NCBI RefSeq assembly: GCF_902168435.1
Contig: NZ_LR656175.1
Span: forward strand, 27,076-91,075
DNA length: 64,000 nt
Reading direction: 5' to 3'
DNA from: Bacillus marasmi
Lineage (GTDB): Bacteria; Bacillota; Bacilli; Bacillales; Cytobacillaceae
In this document: in pieces, positions 9,534-18,582 of the stretch
How the letters are laid out: each line of letters begins with the position of its first letter
How positions within the stretch are numbered: position 1 is the first letter of the stretch
Made by a program: the position numbers and the translations under genes
The notes under the pieces: generated by a model
What the model was told of the DNA's origin: nothing
The model's input: the letters and a program-made list of their open reading frames with translations, nothing else
Database searches by the model: none

Positions 9534-9850
9534 TCGCTATGCTATGAGACACTTTGGCTCTTTTTCGTGACTGTTTTGGGCCATAGAGCTACTCTATGGG
9601 ACACTCTGGCTCTTTTTCGCGGCTGTTTTGGGCCATAGAGCTACTCTATGAGACACTTTGGCTCTTTTTTGCGGATGTTTTGGGTCATAGAGCTACTCTA
9701 TGGGACACTTGGGTTCTTTATCGCGGATGTTTTGGGTCATAGAGCTACTCTATGGGACACTTTGGACCTTTTTCGCGGATGTTTTGGGTCATAGAGCTAC
9801 TCTATGGGACACTTTTGACCTTTTCCTCGGCTGTATTGTCCGTATGAACC
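9534..9850. repeat. 52-bp tandem array, family A (CATAGAGctaCTCTATG)
   Basis: Six clear units with the CTATG core at 9542, 9594, 9646, 9698, 9750 and 9802: every step is exactly 52 bp. Each unit has a hairpin CATAGAG-cta-CTCTATG, then GGGACACTTTGG and a T/G-rich spacer. It fills the gap between ywlC and mntP. A short open frame at 9700-9897 crosses it but looks non-coding. Confidence 0.92.
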
Positions 9851-9877
9851 TATTCCATGTAAAACCTCACCTAAAAA

Positions 9878-10927
9878 TTAACTCTTTTCATAAATGACTT
9901 GATTGCCCGCGGCTTTAGAAAGACGGTTCATGATGGCAACGCCGACGCCGACTTCTGGGAAGGTTTCGCTGAAAATCACCTCTACTTCAGAGTCATTGAA
10001 GGCACGCAATGTTTCATATAAAGAAGTCGCAACTGTTTCGAGCTCGCCGCGACGACCGCACGCAAGCACTAAATCAGCTTGATAATCGCCTGCTGCTTCG
10101 GCCGTAGTTAACACGCCGACTTTTCGACCTTCACGCCTTTTCTCATCAACGAGCTTTTGCAAAAAGGCATGGCTTCCTTCAACTAAATAAAAAGGTGCGT
10201 CTGGCGCATAATGGCGATATTTCATGCCTGGTGATTTCGGCGCTGCTTCGCTATTTTTCAAGGCTGGATCGACGGAGACTTCGCCAATCACTGCTTCAAT
10301 TTGTTCCTTCGTAACTCCACCCGGACGTAAGATGGCGGGAATCTCGTCTGTGCAGTCAATTACAGTAGATTCAACCCCGACCCCGGTCGGACCGCCATCA
10401 ACAATCCCAGCAATCCTACCATTCAGATCCTCAAACACGTGGCGCGCTAATGTCGGGCTTGGTTTTCCAGAAGTATTCGCGCTCGGCGCGGCGATTGGTA
10501 GGCCGCAAGCTTTGATTAGTCCCAACGCCACCGGATGGTTCGGCATCCGCACGGCAACTGTGGATAAACCAGCCGTCGCCAATTCGGAGAGCTTTCCTTC
10601 TTTCTTTTTAAAAATAATCGTTAATGGTCCTGGCCAAAAATGCTCCATTAAACTGGCTGCTTTAGCTGGAACCTCGGTTACAAAATCGTTAAGCTGACTC
10701 GTTTCAGCGATGTGAATAATTAATGGATTATCGGATGGACGACCTTTTGCAGCGAAGATTTTCGCAACGGCGTCGCTATTTTCGGCATTACCACCGAGTC
10801 CGTAGACGGTTTCGGTTGGGAAGGCAATCACTTCATTATTTTTTAAGTAATCGGCAGCTTGAATAATTTGTGGGTAACTTTCTAATTTATCCACAAGTTT
10901 ATCCACTGCCCAAACATTCGTTTTCAT
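9878..10927 (-). CDS. ywlC: Threonylcarbamoyl-AMP synthase (Sua5/YwlC)
   Basis: Makes threonylcarbamoyl-AMP from threonine, bicarbonate and ATP for the universal t6A37 modification of ANN-decoding tRNAs. It is a two-domain Sua5 protein of 349 residues: YrdC domain at about 20-210 with TETVYGLGGNA and KGRPSDNPLI motifs, and a C-terminal Sua5 domain from about 235 starting near SPGMKYRHYAP. The ATG at 10927 has AAGGTGG 6 nt upstream; the ATG at 10933 abuts the ribosome site. Three DnaA-box-like sequences lie within its coding region. Confidence 0.96.
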   Translation of the reverse strand: MKTNVWAVDKLVDKLESYPQIIQAADYLKNNEVIAFPTETVYGLGGNAENSDAVAKIFAAKGRPSDNPLIIHIAETSQLNDFVTEVPAKAASLMEHFWPGPLTIIFKKKEGKLSELATAGLSTVAVRMPNHPVALGLIKACGLPIAAPSANTSGKPSPTLARHVFEDLNGRIAGIVDGGPTGVGVESTVIDCTDEIPAILRPGGVTKEQIEAVIGEVSVDPALKNSEAAPKSPGMKYRHYAPDAPFYLVEGSHAFLQKLVDEKRREGRKVGVLTTAEAAGDYQADLVLACGRRGELETVATSLYETLRAFNDSEVEVIFSETFPEVGVGVAIMNRLSKAAGNQVIYEKS

Positions 10928-11119
10928 TTTCATCCACCTTTAAAAATAGGTCTATTTATCGAGATTTTGACCATATTTCCTTTGAAAGTATAAAAGAAGA
11001 TAGGTGGGAATACAAGATTTTATCCACAAATTGTGTATAAAAAGTGGCATTCCGTGGATAACTTTGTGGATATATCCACAATTTAGAGATTTAACTCCAT
11101 AAAAAGTGAGTTATCCACA
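10887..11119. promoter_or_regulatory. DnaA-box cluster in the ywlC-ywlB region
   Basis: Perfect TTATCCACA boxes lie at 10887-10895, 11020-11028 and 11111-11119. One-mismatch boxes lie at 10899-10907, 11053-11061 (minus), 11065-11073 (minus) and 11072-11080. Another perfect box is at 10559-10567 (minus) and a one-mismatch box at 11245-11253 (minus). The ywlC-ywlB locus is, from memory, one of the strong DnaA-binding clusters in B. subtilis, so the arrangement appears conserved. A role in DnaA titration or local regulation is inference. Confidence 0.75.
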
Positions 11120-11526
11120 GTAAAAATGTGTTTGGCGTGCTTTAACTTTGTTAACGGTTCCGGAACGACCTTCGATTCTAGCAATTTAAAGCCTAACAGC
11201 TGGAAAAATGAAACCGATTGAGGCTTATTTGTCGCCAAATACAATGTGGATAGTGATTTTTTTCGGGCTAAAATAAACATTTTATTAAACAGCAAAAGGA
11301 TGTCTGCTTCGGTAAGCTTGGGTGACATTGCCAGTGATCGAAGAAGCCCAACCTCGCCGCTGTGCTCAATTCCAAGCGTTGCTAGAATTTCCTGGCGGGC
11401 ATCCTCCATGATTAGAAAATAGTCAATCGATTCAGCGATTCCTTCTGTGGCGAGGTTCGCGCGCTTTAAGTAGGCTGTTATTTTTTCAATATCCTGTTCA
11501 TTAGCAAATCTTATATTTGGTTGCAT
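11083..11526 (-). CDS. ywlB: GNAT-family acetyltransferase-like protein (YwlB)
   Basis: A 147-residue GNAT-fold protein; the substrate is unknown. N-terminal IRFANEQDIEKITAYL is the typical first strand/helix, LLRSLAMSPKL near 61-71 corresponds to the acetyl-CoA-binding strand, and TLYLATNKPQSVSFFQLLGFK near 96-115 is the late GNAT signature. The usual Q/R-x-x-G-x-G/A pyrophosphate loop is replaced by a less conserved stretch, so activity should not be assumed. It occupies the ywlB position between spoIIR and ywlC. Two DnaA boxes lie in the gene, one near the stop codon. Confidence 0.85.
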   Translation of the reverse strand: MQPNIRFANEQDIEKITAYLKRANLATEGIAESIDYFLIMEDARQEILATLGIEHSGEVGLLRSLAMSPKLTEADILLLFNKMFILARKKSLSTLYLATNKPQSVSFFQLLGFKLLESKVVPEPLTKLKHAKHIFTVDNSLFMELNL

Positions 11527-11598
11527 TTATGATCCACCTCTTTTTTCATTTGAATTCTACTATTATCAATATGAAAAAAGAGGGAAAGTAGAACAGAT

Positions 11599-12540
11599 TT
11601 AAAAGAATTTTGTCCACAACTCTACTACGAAGAATTTTACTTCCACTTCTTCTTCGTCTTGCGCCGTGTATACTGGTTTTTTCGACTTTTTAGCTGCTTT
11701 CTTTTCAGATTGCTTTTCTTGTTTTGATTTTTCCGATACAGGAGTAATGTTTTCCTCTGCATCAATTGGTTCCTCTTCTTGTTGCTTTACTTGAGTTTTT
11801 GGTTGCTCTGTTATTGGCGACGCTTCTGTTTGGGCCTGTGTAGTTGCTTGAGTAGTTTCTGTTTTTTCTGGCTTAGGCGCGGTTGTAACGTCGTCCTCGT
11901 TAGTCTGTTCGACTGATTCAGCTTGAGCAATTTTTCCACCATTTTTTTCAGTTTCGCTCGACTTGCTCACTGGATTCTTTTTGCTATTATCACCTTGCTC
12001 TTCCTCAAAGCCTTCACTAACTGCTACTCCATTTGAAAAATCAAGAAAGCATAGCGGCGGGAAAAGGACGCACCACCAATTGGCGCCTTCGCCTTCACCA
12101 AGTGTAATCAGGATTGCTTCATATTCACCAGCTGGATATAAAAACTGACCATATAATTTAGTTGGAAAGTTCACTTTTCCGAAATCTACTTTCACTGTTT
12201 GTGTTTCGTTTTCTTCCGCGACAATTTGTTCTGCTATTTTTTGAATCTCAGGAAGTCCTGATTTGATTGTTTTTCGTGCTTCTTCTAAAGAGGTTAAATC
12301 TTGAACCCATTGGGTAATTTCTGCGTTTACAGCGTCTCGAACTTTGCGCTTCAGATCCTGATCTTTATCGGAGTCACTGTTTGCTAGAATTCTTAGTCGG
12401 ATTGCTTCGTTTGGAATGACTGTTTCCTCTTGTGCAGTCGCTTCGTTTTTCGGCATATATAAACTAAAAATAGTTGCGAATGATAATAATAGTAGGTATG
12501 AAGTAATTAATGTTCTTCTAAATTTTGTTTTCTTTGTCAT
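11599..12540 (-). CDS. spoIIR: Stage II sporulation protein R with long low-complexity linker
   Basis: Secreted forespore signalling protein that triggers SpoIIGA to process pro-sigma-E in the mother cell. Counting from the in-frame GTG at 12549, residues 15-32 form a hydrophobic signal/anchor segment and IPNEAIRLRILANSDS at 45-60 is the family hallmark; the conserved domain runs to FSNGVAVSEG at 180. Residues about 181-302 are a Glu/Thr/Gln/Lys-rich spacer before the conserved end VEVKFFVVELWTKFF. Total length is about 313, whereas B. subtilis SpoIIR is about 224. The start is ATG 12540 or GTG 12549. Spore-specific sigma-F control is known for the family; I did not identify the promoter. Confidence 0.93.
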   Translation of the reverse strand: MTKKTKFRRTLITSYLLLLSFATIFSLYMPKNEATAQEETVIPNEAIRLRILANSDSDKDQDLKRKVRDAVNAEITQWVQDLTSLEEARKTIKSGLPEIQKIAEQIVAEENETQTVKVDFGKVNFPTKLYGQFLYPAGEYEAILITLGEGEGANWWCVLFPPLCFLDFSNGVAVSEGFEEEQGDNSKKNPVSKSSETEKNGGKIAQAESVEQTNEDDVTTAPKPEKTETTQATTQAQTEASPITEQPKTQVKQQEEEPIDAEENITPVSEKSKQEKQSEKKAAKKSKKPVYTAQDEEEVEVKFFVVELWTKFF

Positions 12541-12639
12541 CTCGGCCACCGTCCCCTCTAATCACATTGTGGACAGGAGGTAAGAATCTTAAACTAGTAA
12601 AATGAAAATTTTTTAGTAGGGAAATTGAGAGGGAGAAGG

Positions 12640-12855
12640 AATGGTTATCCGTGGGTTTTCAGGGTTTATCCGTGGAATTGGGATTTATCCGTGGATTTCG
12701 CAACTTTATCAGCAAGTTCCGATAATTCTATTAGCCTAATTCGGCGTTCTATTAGCTGGTTTCGGCCTTCTATTCGCCGATTTCGTATTTCTATTAGCCG
12801 ATTTCGCACTTCTATTCGCCGTTTTCGCACTTCTATTTGCCGTTGCCATAGTTTT
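12640..12855. repeat. 21-bp periodic array (TTCTATTAGCCGATTTCGCAC)
   Basis: TTCTATT begins at 12726, 12747, 12768, 12789, 12810 and 12831, steps exactly 21 bp. It is preceded by TTATCC(G) units at 12645, 12666, 12685 and 12706 (steps 21, 19, 21). It lies between the prmC terminator and spoIIR. Short open frames on both strands here are a by-product of the 7-codon period. Confidence 0.9.
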
Positions 12856-12894
12856 GTCACAAATCAGACCCCATTACAAGGACAAAAACTTAAT

Positions 12895-12929
12895 AAAAGC
12901 CGCAGCAGACTTTTGAGCTGCCACGGCTG
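12895..12929 (-). terminator. prmC terminator
   Basis: On the minus strand AGCCGtgGCAGC pairs with GCTGCGGCT and runs into TTTTATT, 12 bp after the prmC stop. Confidence 0.75.
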
Positions 12930-12940
12930 AAATATTCTTA

Positions 12941-13834
12941 TTATTGTAGTGTTGCAAACACCATGCGGTCCTTGCCGTTTATATCAAAGACGATTTCAAC
13001 TTCCGCGTCTGGGAAGGTTTCGCGGAGCATGCCAGCAACCGCCTCGCTTTGCCCGGCTCCTACTTCGAAGCCGACTAAGGCTTTATTTTTCAATACTAAA
13101 GGTAATTCCTCCATAAAGCGGCGGTACAGGTCTAGGCCGTCCTCGCCGGCAAATAAGGCGCGGTGCGGTTCGTGCTCGGTGACGATGTCGGACATCCACG
13201 ATTCATCACCATCCGGGATATACGGAGGGTTGGAAATGACGACATCAAACTTGCGCTCCATTTCGATGAACGGCTGCAGCAGATCGCCGTGGACAAACTC
13301 GACCAACGCACCTAAGCGAGATGCATTTTCGCAGGCAACAGCTAGTGATGCCTCCGCCAAGTCCGAAGCGGTCACCACTAGGTCAAGGTTTTCGAGCTTT
13401 AATGATACGGCAATTGCTCCGCTTCCGGTTCCGATATCGACCACCTCAATTGAATCCTCCGCATTGTCGTGTTCGAGCCAAATGTCAGCTTTATTTTTTC
13501 CAAAAAGCTTGTCAATCCGTTCTAGAGTTCCGTAGACTAGCTCTTCCGTTTCCGGACGGGGGATGAGCACCTCTTCGTTGACGATATAACGACGGCCGTA
13601 GAAATCCTCATAGCCGATGATGTACTGGACTGGACGACCACCGACATGCTCGACGACCGCGGCACGGAACGCTGATTCAGCGTCCTCCGAAAGCTTGTCC
13701 TGAAAACTCGCAAACAGCTCTGCGCGCGACTTTCCCGCAAAATGGCGCAGCAAGAGTTCAGCCGCTTTTTCCTCGCGACCGTTTTCCTTTAAAAAAGAAG
13801 AAGCCCAGTGGAGGGCTTCAAAAATTTTAGTCAT
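12941..13834 (-). CDS. prmC: Peptide chain release factor N(5)-glutamine methyltransferase
   Basis: Methylates the glutamine of the GGQ motif in RF1/RF2 using S-adenosylmethionine. It has 297 residues: N-terminal helical substrate-binding domain to about 95, SAM motif [15 protein letters not shown] near 130, and catalytic NPPY near 205. The gene overlaps the end of prfA by 8 bp and takes its ribosome site (GGAAG) from within prfA, so the modifying enzyme is translationally coupled to its substrate. Confidence 0.96.
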   Translation of the reverse strand: MTKIFEALHWASSFLKENGREEKAAELLLRHFAGKSRAELFASFQDKLSEDAESAFRAAVVEHVGGRPVQYIIGYEDFYGRRYIVNEEVLIPRPETEELVYGTLERIDKLFGKNKADIWLEHDNAEDSIEVVDIGTGSGAIAVSLKLENLDLVVTASDLAEASLAVACENASRLGALVEFVHGDLLQPFIEMERKFDVVISNPPYIPDGDESWMSDIVTEHEPHRALFAGEDGLDLYRRFMEELPLVLKNKALVGFEVGAGQSEAVAGMLRETFPDAEVEIVFDINGKDRMVFATLQ

Positions 13835-14900
13835 TAGATGCAGCTTCCAGTCTGCTTGATTGGTCTTCTAAAATTAACGCATCGATGATTTCATCAAGCT
13901 TGCCCTCGATGATTTGATCGAGCTTTTGTAGCGTAAGGCCGATGCGGTGGTCGGTTACGCGGTTTTGCGGATAGTTGTAGGTACGGATACGCTCAGAACG
14001 GTCGCCTGTACCAACGGCGGATTTACGAACTTCATCGTATTCCGCTTGGGCTTCCTGCAAGAATTTATCGTAAACGCGGGCACGCAATACCTTCATTGCT
14101 TTGTCCTTGTTTTTGTGTTGAGATTTTTCATCCTGGCACGTTACGACGATACCAGTTGGGATGTGCGTAACACGGATGGCTGATGCAGTCGTGTTAACGG
14201 ACTGACCGCCGGCGCCGCTTGAACAGTAAGTGTCAACGCGTACGTCTTTATCGTGGATTTCGATTTCTACATCCTCTGCTTCTGGTAAGCAGGCAACTGT
14301 TGCGGTTGATGTATGAATTCGGCCGCCTGATTCTGTTTCAGGAACACGCTGAACGCGGTGCGCACCATTTTCAAATTTCAATTTAGAGTATGCACCTTTA
14401 CCAGTGATCATGAAGCTGATTTCCTTGAAGCCGCCAAGACCGGTTGGGTTGGCATCGATTAATTCTGTTTTCCAGCCTTGTGATTCAGCATAGCGGCTGT
14501 ACATGCGGTAAAGTGAGTTCGCGAAAAGCGCTGCTTCTTCCCCGCCCGCTGCGCCACGGATTTCAAAGATAACGTTTTTGTCATCATTAGGGTCTTTTGG
14601 AATGAGCAAGAATTTCATTTGAGCTTCCAACTCTTCTTTTTGCGATTCAAGTTCAGATACTTCTTCCTTTACCATATCGCGCATTTCTGCATCAAGTTTT
14701 TCCTCGAGCATCGCTTTGGCATCTTGAAGCTGTTCCTTTACATCCTTGTATTGACGATATGTTTGTACGGTATCTGAAATATCTGCCTGCTCTTTTGAAA
14801 AATCGCGCAGTTTTTTTGGATCATTTACGACATCCGGATCGCTCAAAAGCTCATTCAGCTTTTCGTAACGGTCCTCGACGGCTTGAAGACGATCAAACAC
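13827..14900 (-). CDS. prfA: Peptide chain release factor 1
   Basis: Recognises UAA/UAG and releases the finished chain. The 357-residue product shows the PxT stop-codon reader as PET in RVPETESGG near residue 186 and the catalytic GGQ in [10 protein letters not shown] near 233. The GTG at 14900 is taken as start because AGAGGTGA lies 5 nt upstream and the protein then begins like other Bacillus RF1 ([15 protein letters not shown]); the GTG at 14909 overlaps that ribosome site. A consensus sigma-A promoter lies at 15003-15031. Confidence 0.97.
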   Translation of the reverse strand: MFDRLQAVEDRYEKLNELLSDPDVVNDPKKLRDFSKEQADISDTVQTYRQYKDVKEQLQDAKAMLEEKLDAEMRDMVKEEVSELESQKEELEAQMKFLLIPKDPNDDKNVIFEIRGAAGGEEAALFANSLYRMYSRYAESQGWKTELIDANPTGLGGFKEISFMITGKGAYSKLKFENGAHRVQRVPETESGGRIHTSTATVACLPEAEDVEIEIHDKDVRVDTYCSSGAGGQSVNTTASAIRVTHIPTGIVVTCQDEKSQHKNKDKAMKVLRARVYDKFLQEAQAEYDEVRKSAVGTGDRSERIRTYNYPQNRVTDHRIGLTLQKLDQIIEGKLDEIIDALILEDQSSRLEAASND

Positions 14901-15002
14901 GTTCTTCACCTCTTCTAGATTTTTTTTATAAAAAAAAGCGTATTTTTACGCTACATGAATTAACTTGTTGAAAGGGGGCACTTTTCTACCCATAACATTC
15001 TA

Positions 15003-15031
15003 ATTATAGTATAGTCAATCACTTCAGTCAA
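15003..15031 (-). promoter_or_regulatory. Sigma-A promoter of prfA-prmC
   Basis: On the minus strand TTGACT (15031-15026), a 17-bp spacer, then TATAAT (15008-15003), about 100 bp upstream of prfA. The rest of the gap to the next operon (15032-15320) is AT-rich and shows a GGTGACAGGCACC motif near 15090 but no gene. Confidence 0.75.
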
Positions 15032-15327
15032 AAATAAATATTTGTAAATACCATCAAAGCCGAAAAACTACCCATTCGACAAAATTCGGGTGGTGACAGG
15101 CACCATAATCTTAAAATTATATTAATAAAGTATAAAAAATTAAATTCGTCCATATTTTGTCTTACCATTTTGAATTATATGTGAAAAATGTCTAGCGTTA
15201 ATTACGCTAATATAACGATACTGTAAAATCAAATTAATAGATAAAAACTATTACTATCTCATTTTCGAAGGGTTTGATGTGAAAAATACGTCTCCCCTCA
15301 ACAAAGGGTGAAGTTTAGTTATATATA

Positions 15328-15345
15328 TTGTGAAATATTTCACAA
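15328..15345. promoter_or_regulatory. Fnr-type palindrome controlling the dms operon
   Basis: TTGTGAAATATTTCACAA is a perfect palindrome matching the B. subtilis Fnr box TGTGA-N6-TCACA. It lies 64 bp before the chaperone ATG. A possible -10 (TAAAAT) is at 15381-15386. It predicts oxygen-sensitive activation of the operon. Confidence 0.8.
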
Positions 15346-15408
15346 TAATAACAAATCACCTTTTCCATCATGTTCAGTCATAAAATAAACGCAACCAGGA
15401 GTGATCTT

Positions 15409-16059
15409 ATGCAACAAACGATCGCATTACCGTTGGTAGATATTTTTAGAGTAAGACAGTATTTTTATCAATTTATTCAGGTTTTATTTTTCGAACCAGT
15501 TACGAAAGAAAGTGTTGATCAGCTTCAAAATAGTAGCTGCCTAGAGGAATTGAAGAGTTTAGATGAGGCTGGGAAATATCTTTACCAGTTTTTTTCGAAT
15601 GCTTCAGAGTCTGAGCTTCAGGAAGCTAAGGACGAATACTATCGGCTTTTCGTTGGGCCAGAAACCATCCTCACCCCTCCATGGGAATCCGTATATCGTA
15701 GTAAAGAGGGATTGCTTTTTGAAGAAACGACATTCCAGGTCCGTGAACATTATCACCGTTACAATCTAGAATTTGTCAAAGAAAACCAAGAACCAGATGA
15801 CCATATCGCGATAGAGCTTGAGTTTATCCTCCATTTAAATCAATTGTGTTTGCAAAATTTAGATAGCGACAGGCTGAAAAAGCTTGTGAAGGAACAAATT
15901 GAGTTTCATGAACAGCATATGCAGCAATGGATTCCAGCGTTCACTACAAAAATAATTAACAATACAGATAGTCCGCTATATAAGGGGGCTGCCCTATTGT
16001 TGAGAGATTTTACAGTTTCTGATTACCAATCTTTGTTAGACATAAAGGAGGCATTATAG
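15409..16059 (+). CDS. TorD/DmsD-family redox-enzyme maturation chaperone
   Basis: Cytoplasmic chaperone that binds the Tat signal peptide and apo-enzyme of a molybdopterin oxidoreductase until the cofactor is inserted. About 216 residues, all helical in appearance, with family motifs YYRLFVGP near residue 68, PPWESVY near 80 and EPDDHIAIELEFI near 127. The ATG at 15409 has AGGAG 7 nt upstream and starts MQQTIALPL; an upstream in-frame ATG at 15370 has no ribosome site. It is immediately followed by the Tat-signal-bearing catalytic subunit, its likely client. Confidence 0.9.
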   Translation: MQQTIALPLVDIFRVRQYFYQFIQVLFFEPVTKESVDQLQNSSCLEELKSLDEAGKYLYQFFSNASESELQEAKDEYYRLFVGPETILTPPWESVYRSKEGLLFEETTFQVREHYHRYNLEFVKENQEPDDHIAIELEFILHLNQLCLQNLDSDRLKKLVKEQIEFHEQHMQQWIPAFTTKIINNTDSPLYKGAALLLRDFTVSDYQSLLDIKEAL

Positions 16060-18438
16060 ATGAAAGAGAAAAAGCCGATTATTTCTACAAATATGAAGCG
16101 TCGGACCTTCCTAAAATGGACAGGCGCTGCTGCTGTACCAATTGTTGCCGGAGGCGTTGGCGTCAAGCTGTTGGTTGACCGTGATCCTGCGAAAAATCCT
16201 GAAATTGATGACACACCGGAAACGATTGTGACAACCTGTAGCGTCAATAACTGCGGTGGTCGTTGTTTAATTAAGGCACACGTAAAGGACGGAGTTGTCG
16301 TTCGTATTAGCACAGACGGTCCGAGCGAGAACCTATCAACACCTTCCTTGAAGGCTTGTGTGCGTGGACGCAGTTACCGCTCGATGCAGTACCATCCTGA
16401 CCGCTTGAAGTATCCGATGAAACGGGTTGGCAAGCGCGGTGAAGGAAAATTTGAGCGAATTTCTTGGGAGGAAGCCGTTGAGACGATTGCTTCGCAAATG
16501 AAGCGTATCGGTGACACCTACGGACCTGAATCCCGTTATGTTAACTACGCTTCTGGTAATCAAGGTATTTTAGCTGGGCGTAATATGGCACGTCGTCTGC
16601 TTAGCATGACTGGCGGTTTCCTACACTATCGTAACGACTATAGCTCAGGCTGTAGTAATGTAGCGACACCGTTCACTTATGGAACAAATAATACTGGAAG
16701 CAGCTATGATAGCCTGCTTCACTCAAAGCTAATTATTCTTTGGGGTCAAAACCCTGCAGAGATTATTTTCTCTACACCATATCGCGATTTCTTAATGAAG
16801 GCAAAGCAAAACGGGGCTAAATTCATCGTGATTGACCCTCGTTATTCGGATACAGCGATTACCTATGCTGATGAATGGATTCCAATTTTACCAACAACCG
16901 ATACAGCTCTAATGGATGCGATGGCCTATACGATTGTCACTGAAAATTTACACGACCAGGCATTCCTTGATCAGTTCTGCGTAGGTTTTGATGAAAAAAC
17001 AATGCCTGCGGGCGTTCCAGCAAATGAATCTGTGAAGAGCTACCTGCTTGGTGAAAAGGACGGCACTCCGAAAACGCCGGAATGGGCAGAAAAAATCTGT
17101 CAGGTTCCAGCTGAGAAAATTCGTGAAATTGCACGACTTTACGCAACAACAAAACCGGCAGCATTAATTCAAGGTTGGGGACCACAGCGTCAAGCATATG
17201 GCGAACAAGTTATGCGCGCCGGGGCACAGCTCGCCTGTATTACCGGGAATGTCGGCAAGCTTGGCGGTTGGGCAGCAGGAACAGGTTATTATTCTCGTAA
17301 AAGCATTGTTTTCCCAGTTGGCTTCACAAATCCGGTTAAAGCAACTATTCCATGCTTCCTTTGGACCGATGCAGTTGAGCGCGGTACAGAAATGACCGCT
17401 GCAGATGGCCTACAAGGTGCCGATAAATTACCAACCAACATCAAAATGATTTTTAATATGGCTGGAAACATGCTTGTGAACCAGCATTCTGATATTAATA
17501 AAACGACTAAATTGCTCCAGGATGAGAGTAAAGTGGAATTTATTGTGGCCAGCGACATCTTTATGACACCGAGTGTGAAGTTTGCGGATATCGTGCTGCC
17601 GGGAACAACCTTCTTCGAGCGCGATGACATCGGAACACCATGGGCAAATGGCGACTACGTGATACTAGGAAATAAAACGATTGAGCCGCTCTATGAATGC
17701 CGCAATGAATATGAGGTGTTTGCGGAAGTCGCAGAGAAATTGGGCGTGAAGGAACAGTTCACTGAAGGTCGCTCCATGCTTGATTGGGTGAAATACAGCA
17801 TAGAGCAAACTCGCGCGACGATCGACCCTGAATTCCCAACCTATGAGGAATTAAAGAAAACCGGCGTTCACTATTATAAATATGATGAGCCACATATTGG
17901 TTTCAAGGCGCAAATTGAAGATCCGGCAAATAACAAGTTCGAAACTCCGTCTGGAAAAATCGAGCTGTTCTCAAAAGCCTTGTATGATATGAAAAATCCT
18001 GAGGAAATCCCGGCTGTTGCTAAGTATATTACGTCTTGGGAGGGTCCAGAGGATCCGTTAATTGAAAAATACCCGCTTCAATTAATTAGCTGGCACTACA
18101 AGCGTCGTTGTCATTCAACTCACGACAACAACGAGTGGTTGGAAGAAGCAGCTAAGCAGGAAATGTGGATAAACCCGGTTGATGCGAAGAAACGCTCGAT
18201 CAAGGACGGCGATCGCGTTAAAGTGTTCAACGGCCGCGGCGAGCTCGAAATGGACGTAAAGGTAACGGTGCGAATCGTTCCTGGTGTTGTCGCTATTCCG
18301 CAAGGCGGCTGGTACTCACCAAATAAAAAAGGAATTGACCAACGCGGAGCAGCCAATGTGCTGACTTCACAGCGTCCAACGCCTTTGGCAAAAGCAAATC
18401 CACAGCTGACGAATCTCGTTGAAGTGGAACGAGCTTAA
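16060..18438 (+). CDS. DmsA-like molybdopterin oxidoreductase, Tat-exported catalytic subunit
   Basis: Catalytic subunit of an anaerobic S-/N-oxide-type reductase, 792 residues. Tat motif KRRTFLKW has its arginines at 14-15, followed by a hydrophobic stretch, so the mature enzyme is expected on the outer face. The N-terminal [4Fe-4S] ligands are Cys60, 65, 69 and 100; the first spacing is C-x4-C rather than the C-x3-C of E. coli DmsA. HYRNDYSSG (Ser195/196) aligns with the region of the molybdenum-ligand serine of DmsA. Segments KYPMKRVGKRGEGKFERISWEE-like and QGWGPQR are close to DmsA. AGGAGG lies 8 nt upstream. DMSO, TMAO or another oxide could be the substrate. No selenocysteine is seen. 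Confidence 0.88.
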   Translation: MKEKKPIISTNMKRRTFLKWTGAAAVPIVAGGVGVKLLVDRDPAKNPEIDDTPETIVTTCSVNNCGGRCLIKAHVKDGVVVRISTDGPSENLSTPSLKACVRGRSYRSMQYHPDRLKYPMKRVGKRGEGKFERISWEEAVETIASQMKRIGDTYGPESRYVNYASGNQGILAGRNMARRLLSMTGGFLHYRNDYSSGCSNVATPFTYGTNNTGSSYDSLLHSKLIILWGQNPAEIIFSTPYRDFLMKAKQNGAKFIVIDPRYSDTAITYADEWIPILPTTDTALMDAMAYTIVTENLHDQAFLDQFCVGFDEKTMPAGVPANESVKSYLLGEKDGTPKTPEWAEKICQVPAEKIREIARLYATTKPAALIQGWGPQRQAYGEQVMRAGAQLACITGNVGKLGGWAAGTGYYSRKSIVFPVGFTNPVKATIPCFLWTDAVERGTEMTAADGLQGADKLPTNIKMIFNMAGNMLVNQHSDINKTTKLLQDESKVEFIVASDIFMTPSVKFADIVLPGTTFFERDDIGTPWANGDYVILGNKTIEPLYECRNEYEVFAEVAEKLGVKEQFTEGRSMLDWVKYSIEQTRATIDPEFPTYEELKKTGVHYYKYDEPHIGFKAQIEDPANNKFETPSGKIELFSKALYDMKNPEEIPAVAKYITSWEGPEDPLIEKYPLQLISWHYKRRCHSTHDNNEWLEEAAKQEMWINPVDAKKRSIKDGDRVKVFNGRGELEMDVKVTVRIVPGVVAIPQGGWYSPNKKGIDQRGAANVLTSQRPTPLAKANPQLTNLVEVERA

Positions 18439-18478
18439 ATCGGCATTTTACTAGATTGATATTTTTGTGAATTCTAGG

Positions 18479-18515
18479 CGGATCAGGGGTGGTTGAGGTT
18501 TTCGCCTCTGACCCG
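18479..18515 (+). other. Intercistronic hairpin between dmsA-like and dmsB-like genes
   Basis: CGGATCAGGGG can pair with CCTCTGACCCG (10 of 11 positions, one G-U) around a GAGG-rich loop; no T-run follows, so RNA processing or stabilisation is more likely than termination. Confidence 0.45.
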
Positions 18516-18582
18516 TATTTACACAGTTAAAACTTCATTTCAAACAATAAAATTTCCTTATTTTTAAAAGGAGTGAAAAGGT

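Noticed and set aside
12666-12860. ORF encoding an EVRNRLIEIRNRRI repeat, coiled-coil like
   Set aside because: Same cause: a 21-bp array with no stop codons in one frame.
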